From Cryptomeria japonica (lineage: Eukaryota; Streptophyta; Pinopsida; Cupressales; Cupressaceae): a stretch of 64,000 bases of DNA. Where the stretch lies: contig NC_081409.1 of assembly GCF_030272615.1 (NCBI RefSeq), forward strand, positions 208,243,190 through 208,307,189. The letters are read 5' to 3'. The position numbers and the translations under genes are program-made. Shown here piece by piece: positions 56,845-64,000 of the stretch. Numbering within the stretch: position 1 is the stretch's first letter; each line of letters starts with the position of its first letter. The notes under the pieces were generated by a model. It saw nothing but the letters and a program-made list of their open reading frames with translations, was not told where the DNA came from and ran no database searches.

Positions 56845-57410
56845 AAAGTATTCCTAGAGTATCCAAGTAGCCTCAGATGATTGAAGGTGCTTCCATTTAA
56901 TCAAGTGCTCCATATCGGTGGTATGCCTTGTTTTCTTAAAAACTCTAGAATCTAACACCTTCTCGGCTTGGGGAATGGGTGCAACTAGTAAGGGCGGGTG
57001 TTAAAGTGCTTGAGAGACCTCTGAGACTCTACTATATTCTTATGGAAGTGTTCCCTTATACTGCACCAAATCTACCACATTGAAAATGGGGGATAAAGCC
57101 ATATCACGGGGTAGATCTAACTTGTATGCATTATTGCCATATTTGGAAAAAACTTTGCAAGGACCTATCCTCCTCATCTGAAGCTTACTAGGGATACCTT
57201 TCTAAATCCTTTCCTTGTTCAAATGAACCATCACCATGTCACCAACAACAAATTGGATATCCTTTCTTTTCTCGTCTACTCTTTCCTTGATTCTTTGAGT
57301 AGTGCCTAATAAGATTGTCCTAACCTGCTCATGAACCTCTTGCATTGATTGAACCATGTCTAAGGTGTGAGGCCCTACCCCAACCCATCCAAGCATTTCA
57401 GTAATTTTCA
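56845..57410 (-). pseudogene. Remnant I: integrase C-terminus and chromodomain
   Basis: The minus strand shows QEVHEQVRTILLGTTQRIKE, FVVGDMVMVHLNKERI, a stop, then KLQMRRIGPCKVFSKYGNNA and MALSPIFNVVDLVQYKGTLP (integrase GPY/F region). At about 56990-56865, AEKVLDSRVFKKTRHTTDME and HLIKWKHLQSSEATW form a chromodomain. Integrase is cut at 57410 by the LTR of element J. Confidence 0.83.
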
Positions 57411-57426
57411 TGTTGGAACTATTATG

Positions 57427-57565
57427 GATGCTTTATTTTTATGCATTATGGATACAGAACTTTATATGATCCTAGGATTGGATAACATTGATATATTGAT
57501 GCTTCATTTCTATGCATTTTGGATATAGAATTTTATATGATTCTAGGATAGGATAGCATTGAGAT
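57427..57565. repeat. 71-base tandem duplication in LTR of J
   Basis: GATGCTTTATTTTTATGCAT (57427) and GATGCTTCATTTCTATGCAT (57498) begin two similar units. Confidence 0.85.
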
Positions 57566-60492
57566 GGTGTATGTCATTTATTTGATTTGTAGTACTTTAT
57601 CATGATGCTAGAAATATGATGCATATCTTATGAATGGATTAAATTTATGAAGATTATGATAAATTGCTTATGTGGAGTGTGTTTGATATGTGGTAAAATA
57701 ATTTGTATGATGTCAATTGTATGCAGAGTGATTAATTTGTATTCGTATTCATATGTTTAATATTATATGAGGTTATTTGGGAATTACTAATGTGTAATGG
57801 AGATGCGTAGGAAAATTATCCATGTGACCATGGAAACATTATGGAGAATCAAGCCTAGACCTATGTATGTTCGTAAAACTAGGGGTTGTCTATTTGGAGA
57901 GACAATACCCTATATGTATCGCATTTTATTCGTAAACATAAATGTTTGCATGTGTGTTAAATTGTATTTATTAATTTGTTTAAATCCTACAAGAGACCAT
58001 TGGCATGTGTGTATTTGTGATGTGGAATTCTTTTTGTAGTGTCACTTGACACATATGTTGTATGTTGAGTTGGCATTATCATGTCACCTTTTGAGAGATT
58101 TATTTTACCAATGATATATTTCCAAATTATCCTTGAAGGTCCCAAGTAAATCTAGGATAGTGAGCCATTAGGAGGGTAAACTCAAAGTTGACCCGTAGGT
58201 AAACTTTGGGTGGACTTTAAAAGGGTTAAACCAACTCCTAGAGTCAGTTTTGGAGCATTTTTAATGGGCCTCATGGTGTACCTATGGGTGAAGGCCAAAT
58301 TTCACCATGTGTCCACTCCCTAGGACTTGTTTAACCTCCCCAAAAAGTGGATTTCCCAAGATGGCCGAATTTCATTTTTAGGAGAGTCATTCTTGGTTAG
58401 ATAACCTTCTTGGTATGTGTCATTCCTTTTCCTCATTCCATTCCCCTTTTTGAGGTGCCTTGGCTAGGGAGTGTGTAAGGACTAGGGAAGACCAACCAAT
58501 GTGAGCTCTCACTCTACCCAAGAGGTTTGGAAAGAGTGAGAGAAGCCTTCTTAGGCAAAGGATTGAGACTTAGGAAGTTAATCACCCACTCTCCATCTTT
58601 GGAGATGAGATCTTGCAGTTTTGAAACAAGTTTAGGATAGAAAATTTGGGCTAAGTGTTGAAGAAAAGAAGTGTGGACTTGGGCTGCTCTTCTCCAAACT
58701 ATCCCTTGTAAACCCTTGGCAGATTCAAGGTTGGTTCAACCTCTTACTTGTATGTTGAAACTTTACTTTTGAAAGATTGCTTGAATGTAGTTGTTTTCTT
58801 CCTTATCTGTTTTATTTGTGAAAATATATATATGTGATCTTTCTTTTATTTTTGTTATGCATTTTCTTGAGTTTTGGGAGCATCCAAGGCCATCTTACCC
58901 TTGCGATGGTAGAATGGTCTTGGGGGTGGAAGGTTGTTTGACATCCTTAGAGTGAGAGGCTCTCTTTAAGAGAGTGATCTCAAGGGTTTGTTTATGTGAC
59001 CCTTGCTACATAGTTTTGTTTATGCATTTGGGGGTCATAAGGGGAGAAATTATGGCATGTATGCCTTGGGGGTCATAAGGATGTTGGGTCAAAATGGACT
59101 TGTGTTGTGTTCTTGGTTGCCATGAGATGGCTTGTGATCTACTATCTTGCAGTTCTCCTCAAGGTACTTGGTCCACTTCCACCCATGTAAAAATCACATT
59201 ATGTGATGAAGTTCAGTCTTGGGATGGGAATGTGTTTGTTTTGAGCTTTTCCTTGCTTGTTTGTGTATTGTTTGAGTGTAACTCGTCTAGATCTTGGTTC
59301 TCCAAGCTTAGGGGTGGCTTCTAGTAAGCCTAGGTTGGGAGGTGAGCCCTCCATGGTCACAACCTAAATATTTTGTATTGCAGGTTGCTTTGGGAAGGGA
59401 TTGAAGGGAAAGCTTGGATATGGTCTTGTTGATTCTATTTTAGTTGCAGAAAAAAAAAAAGGGAAATATAATATTATATTTTAGTTGCAGAAATGAAAGA
59501 GAAGAGTTTTATGTTGTATTTATTTTGAAAAGGAAATGTTCTATTCAAAAAGGTTTACCATGTAATGTAGTGTATTTTACTAGAGATGTTGATCTTTTAA
59601 GTAAGGAGAAAGTATTTTGAATAAATTCTGTAATGTTAATGTTACTATCATTTATTTGAAATCTGTCGTTTTCCTTCTAAATGATACAATAAATTTAGAT
59701 AGATAAGTTAATTTATTTCAAAGAAACCATAAATGTTAGTAAGCTAGAAATAACATTTAGTCCTAGTTATTTAGATCCTAGTGCAAAAATATGGTTAAAA
59801 AAGATATTAGAGGAATAATAGGTTTGCATTCTTAAAGTTTTTAAATGATTTCTAGACTGTTATAAGGTTGTTGTAATTTTATTTACTTCTATCAGTTATT
59901 CAAAAAAAAATGCAGAAAGTTAAGGTAGACAATTTTTATCTTTTCCTATAGTTAACTATTAGAAGTTTACAATGAAAAGAAATGTAGCTAGTTAAACCTG
60001 TTACTTTTTAGAAAATCTGCTTTTATGTGATTAGAAAAAAATTATATACAGATTTAGACATAGCAGAAAAATCTAGAAATACAAATAAATAAGAAATGAA
60101 AGAAAAGGATAACTATTGTGTTTTTGTCATATTTTGCTTTCTGTCAGCCATTAATTTATTTTATAACTGTATAAAAAAAAGGGGGGAATACAACAAAAAT
60201 AAATCTAATACATGACTAATAGATTTATGTCTATTTTAAATGATGAAATGAATTTTTGATATGTTTATCATGTTGTTAAATCTGACAGTCCTAATAATTT
60301 TAATGCTGCATATTCAAAATCTATTTAACCTAACTTAATGAATATTTGTATACATGTTTAACTAGATCACACTTTACATCAATTTAAAAAGAAATGAAAT
60401 ATATATCATTTTTTTTAATGTTGTCATTATTCTATTATTTCCTGCATGTTAAAAAAAAAAGAAGAGAAATCTAAAAATCTAATCCTAGAGAT

Positions 60493-60496
<4 letters not shown>

Positions 60497-60530
<34 letters not shown>
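60497..60530. repeat. (AT)n microsatellite
   Basis: An uninterrupted alternating TA tract within the LTR of J. Confidence 0.95.
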
Positions 60531-60536
<6 letters not shown>

Positions 60537-60721
60537 AAAAATAAATCAATTTTTTTTTGCTAACCCTAGACCCCCCCGTGGGTCACCCTAGAGCCAAGGG
60601 CTCCCGCGGGCTCGCCAGGCGGCGTGAGCCCTCTGTGGGTCGTGACCCACTGAGGCGCTGAGGCGCCACTGCGGGCTGCAACTTGTAGGGGCAATCGTGC
60701 CCATCACTAAGGGCCGCAACA

Positions 60722-60745
60722 CGCAGTGGCGCCGGCGCCACTGCG
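60722..60745. repeat. perfect 24-base GC-rich palindrome
   Basis: CGCAGTGGCGCC followed directly by its reverse complement GGCGCCACTGCG. Nearby GTGGGTCGTGACCCAC at 60635-60650 is a second inverted repeat with 7-base arms. Confidence 0.95.
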
Positions 60746-60952
60746 AGTGGCGTAAACCCTCCCTGCGGTGCCCTCTCTCTCCACAGCACCGCCTCCACTC
60801 CAAACCCATCACCCCTGTAAAATAATATCCACTGCCATGGTTCGGCTACCACCCCCATCGAACCCCCCCGCACACACAAAAATGGGTTGGGGTAAACCCT
60901 AGCATAAAAGAAAAAAGAGAGAGAGAGAGAACTTGAGCATGAAGTGTAAAAT

Positions 60953-61056
60953 ATGCAACCCAAACCCATATTCGGGTTAGGGTTAGCATATAAAATTAAA
61001 GAGGAAAATAGGAAATGCAACCCTAACCCATATTCAGGTTAGCGTTAGCATTTAGA
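60953..61056. repeat. 62-base tandem duplication in LTR of J
   Basis: Two units begin ATGCAACCC at 60953 and 61015. Each holds ACCCATATTC(G/A)GGTTAG. Confidence 0.85.
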
Positions 61057-61983
61057 AAAGAAAAGTAAACTAGTAGAGTTGATTTTTAATAAAATTTAGT
61101 AGAGAAATAACTCAACCCTATTTAGGGTTTGAGGTTTAAAAATATTAGTTAAAGAGGGGGAATTCTTTTTAAAGTTTGAAAAAGAATTTCCCTCCCTTTT
61201 AATCAAAGCCAAGTGGGGAATTTAATTATAACTCCCTATTTGACTAAGGTGAAGATTAATTTATTTTAATATAATCTTTTTATCAACGCATAATTTAAAA
61301 TGGGGGTTGATTTTATATAGATATATTAATTCACAATTATTGATCTAATTTTAATGACTAGGGTTATTATATAGTTATTGTTCATATTTAATTAAATATG
61401 GACGCTAAGTTAAATTTAATTTGGGAGAAATTATTAACGAATGTTAATAATTGATTTACGCGAAATCTAGCCTATGAGGTCAATTTTGGCCAAGAATTTA
61501 ATAGTCAAAAATTTGAAGGTTTAGGAGATTTAAAATTGACTTTAATATAAAATATATTTATTTAGCAAATATCATTATTGAATTGGTTAACCTTATTGGC
61601 TATATTTTAAAAGTGAATTTGCATGCGTCCAATTAATTAATTTTAATTTAAGATAACATTATCATTATTTTAATTAGCTTTGGAATATTTTAATTGCAAT
61701 CGAGATATTTGAATATCTTTCGACTTTAATAAGTGGAAAATTAATTAGGTTGATTAGAATAAATAATTATGTTGCGATGACCCTCTTAGGGAATAATTAG
61801 TCATCACTAATTATTGTCGCTATATTGATTGAGTTAATTATTTCAACTTTAGTAAACAATTCTATTTACCCCTTAGTTAAGACAAAACTTAATTGATTTC
61901 ATTTTAATGTAGATTATATGATGAGTTTATGTTGTCAAAAAAAAAAATTTGTTTCGTTTTTGCCCTAAAGTTTGGGCATGACA

Positions 61984-61998
61984 TTTTGGTATCAGAGC
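61984..61998 (+). other. primer-binding site of J (tRNA-Met)
   Basis: TTTTGGTATCAGAGC directly follows the LTR end, an exact match to the usual site. Confidence 0.92.
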
Positions 61999-62105
61999 AA
62001 GGCTTCCAACACTAGGAACCTTTCTCCATTATGTTTCGGTTTAATTATTTAATAAATTAATTTTTTCTCCAAAAATTATTTATTTATTTCATTTTCTCAT
62101 TAAGG

Positions 62106-63420
62106 ATGCCTCCAACTATGCGACAAGCTCGCAAGCACGGTAGGGGTCCTAGGCGTGCACGTATGGCATGTGAAGATGTTGATAGGGAGGAACTGGTTCC
62201 GGAAGGGAACCCAGAGGCTCCTCTTGAACAATTGATTGACCCAAACCGAGACATCCTATTAGCGCTTCAGAACCTGATTGGGATAGTACAAGATAGGCTT
62301 CCAGCAGTTGACCATCATGCAGAAAACCAGAACTTAGGGAGCCATAGATCAGCAGATAGGGAACGAAGTAGGAGTCCACCTCCTAATCCCTTAGAGGGCC
62401 AAGCTAAGCATGAGCCTGAGTCTGTTCATCTACCCAAACCACCTCTAGTAGCAACACCTATATATTTTGAGAGAGCACGTCATGATCCAGGGGATCTAAT
62501 CAAAGAGGTTTTGCATCTCCAGCCACCATCTTTTGGGGGATCTACTGACAAGGTAGAAGTTGAGGCTTGGCTTTTGAGCCTAGATCGGTGCTTTGCATTG
62601 CGTTCCTACGAAAGCGATTTGAAGGAACGAGTAGTAGTTCACCTTTTGAGAGGAATGACCTCCACATGGTTGAGACAGGAGGAATACAAGTGTGGCCTAG
62701 TTGCAGACACCCTCACATGGGATATCTTTACAGAGAGGTTCAGGGAGAGATACCTATCAAAGCACTTCAGGTAGCGTAGGATAGATGAGTTCCACGATCT
62801 CGAGTAGAAGGGTCTCTCAGTGACCCAGTATGAGAAAAAGTTCATCAAGCTCCTACCATATGTGGATTACCTAAAGGACGAGAAGCTTCTAGTCAACTAT
62901 TTTATCAGGGGACTGAATGTCGGGATAGCAGGACCGGTGAGGATGGCCGCTCCAGGAAGCCTTTGGGTTGCCGTGGAGAAGGCCTTGATAGTCGAGGAAA
63001 TTCAGGTCAGGCCTCAGGACATGAGGGATCGGTTTCAGGATTGAAACCCTACACCCCAGTCTTTTGGATTTCAAAAACCCCACTAGAAAGGCAACCATAA
63101 GAATACATCAAGGTCCTTTAAACCCCCTCCTCTACAGCAGTCACAGCAGAATCAGAGGTAGAGGCCCCCTTAGGGACAGCAGGGCTCTAAGCCCAAGCAG
63201 TGGCATTCATAAGGTCCTAGGCACGACTAGAGAGAACATGGTACTTACACACCTCCGGCACGGACTCAACAGTCCTCCAGGGGTGGGTACAGTGGTTCGA
63301 GCAAGACAGGTGGACAGTCTTTCTCTAGGCCTCAAGGCAGACAATTTCAGGCACGTGGTGCTTGTTTCACATGTGGAGCCATGGGGCACATGGCGAGAAA
63401 GTTTTTGTAGGGTCAGATGG
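62106..63420 (+). pseudogene. J gag
   Basis: The ATG at 62106 begins MPPTMRQARKHGRGPRRARM, basic. The Retrotrans_gag domain follows: LQPPSFGGSTDKVEVEAWLL, LLRGMTSTWLRQEEYKCGLV, WDIFTERFRERYLSKHF, then after stops SVTQYEKKFIKLLPYVDYL. A Gln/Arg/Ser-rich stretch leads to the knuckle CFTCGAMGHMARKF (about 63369-63410), where the last Cys is Phe. One frame is kept from 62106 to 63899, with about ten stops, mostly TAG. Confidence 0.88.
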
Positions 63421-63899
63421 TAGGTATTTAGAGGATGGGAGCATCAAAGCCTACGGTTGGGGATATGGGCAAGTCCCATAGGGTCTTCATAGTGGTTGAC
63501 AACCGCCAGGTAGAGCACCAAGCCATAGTTATTGAGGCTACAGGTATGATCAGTGGTAGCAGTGTATCTATATTGTTTGATTCAAGAGCTACTGACTCTT
63601 TTATATCTCCATTGGTTGTGGAGCATTGCGGGCTAGTGGCAATTAGGCTAGGTGTCAGTTGGGAAGTGGAGTTAGCTTCAGGGGCTAGAGTGTTAGTGGA
63701 TTCAAAGGTTAGGGGATGTCTGCTCCAAAATAGTAATTCCACCACCTTAGTAGACCGTAGAATTACACCCCTTGGATCTTATGGCATCATACTTGGCATG
63801 GATTGGCTTTACACCCATAGAGCCAAGATGTATTGTCACCTGAAAAAGATCAAGTGTGAGGATGATCATGGTGCTCCCATAGTAATCACTAGGATTTAG
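63421..63899 (+). pseudogene. J aspartic protease (RVP_2 type)
   Basis: VFIVVDNRQVEHQAIVIEAT, then SVSILFDSRATDSFISPLVV, where D-S-G has become D-S-R, and YGIILGMDWLYTHRAKMYCH, the usual ILGMDWL strand. It is in frame with gag. After a stop at 63897-63899 the frame goes on to the window end with further stops. Confidence 0.88.
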
Positions 63900-64000
63900 A
63901 GGCTCATGTCTCTTCATATGATTTCCGCTATGTAGATTAAGTGGAGCATGTGAAAGGGATGTCAATTGTTTGCTATCACCATCAATGATAGAGAGGAAGA

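Larger units (their letters stand above)
57411..61983 (+). repeat. 5' LTR of J, about 4.57 kb
   Basis: It starts TGTTGGAACTATT at the break in remnant I and ends GGGCATGACA directly before the primer site. It contains a 71-base tandem pair (57427-57565), an (AT)n tract (60497-60530), a GC-rich island with palindromes (60570-60790) and a 62-base tandem pair (60953-61056). No coding region is supported. Length is inferred from the two ends; a nested insertion within it is not excluded. Confidence 0.6.
57411..64000 (+). mobile_element. Element J: Ty3/gypsy with a very long 5' LTR, incomplete at window end
   Basis: LTR, tRNA-Met primer site, gag and protease lie in the plus direction. The element is inserted in the integrase of remnant I. 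The candidate target site TTTCA at 57406-57410 cannot be matched because the 3' end is outside the window. Confidence 0.8.

Noticed and set aside
59094-59324. 76-codon plus-strand frame
   Set aside because: Within the LTR of J, no domain, no copy to test conservation.
60583-61020. 145-codon minus-strand frame in the GC island
   Set aside because: Composition-driven, lies in the LTR of J, overlaps tandem repeats; no family features.

Overview
This window is repeat-dominated nuclear DNA of a seed plant, most likely a gymnosperm. The reasons are low gene density, many old and decayed LTR retrotransposons, chromoviruses, Tat-like Ty3 elements, a plant LINE with RNase H, and a plant-mobile-domain ORF. 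The species cannot be fixed from the sequence. I see no intact host gene of recognised function, no rRNA or tRNA gene and no CRISPR array. Nearly all coding sequence belongs to transposable elements broken by stops and frameshifts.

Layout. 1-257 is a TA/TG microsatellite. 331-5590 is a plus-strand Ty1/copia element (Copia-1) that lost its 3' end. 5590-6244 is a fragment of a minus-strand copia element (E). 6245-41009 is a decayed plus-strand Ty3 element of Tat type (D) carrying an antisense plant-mobile-domain ORF. D is interrupted by chromovirus A (7248-28851, minus). A is in turn interrupted in its 3' LTR by a gag-protease-only element (C, 7837-15353, minus) and in gag by a copia element (B, 19880-27723, minus). 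D also holds a solo copia LTR (F, 37061-38319). Target-site duplications support each step: ATATC for C, TCAAA for B, AATGG for F, and an imperfect GGACT/GGACC for A.

41746-52788 is a minus-strand LINE, apparently 5'-truncated, between two copies of a 13-base direct repeat. It has endonuclease, reverse transcriptase and RNase H regions and, unusually, a second reading frame downstream of RNase H (here ORF3) of unknown function. ORF3 is interrupted by a 2.5-kb solo LTR (H, duplication AGGTT), itself split by another solo LTR (G). 52802-55320 is AT-rich, then CT/GA-rich low-complexity DNA forming an imperfect inverted repeat; a 333-base TRIM element (54871-55203, duplication GGGGG) sits in it. 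55321-57410 is a chromovirus remnant (I, minus). 57411-64000 is the 5' part of a Ty3 element (J, plus) with an apparent 4.6-kb LTR, a GC-rich island and decayed gag-protease; it runs off the window.

The order of events can be read from the nesting: D is older than A, A is older than B and C, the LINE is older than H, H is older than G, and I is older than J. Many in-frame stops are TAG/TAA/TGA where family members have Gln or Arg codons, as expected for C-to-T decay of methylated DNA. The strongest candidates for something undescribed are the LINE-associated ORF3 and the antisense mobile-domain ORF in D.
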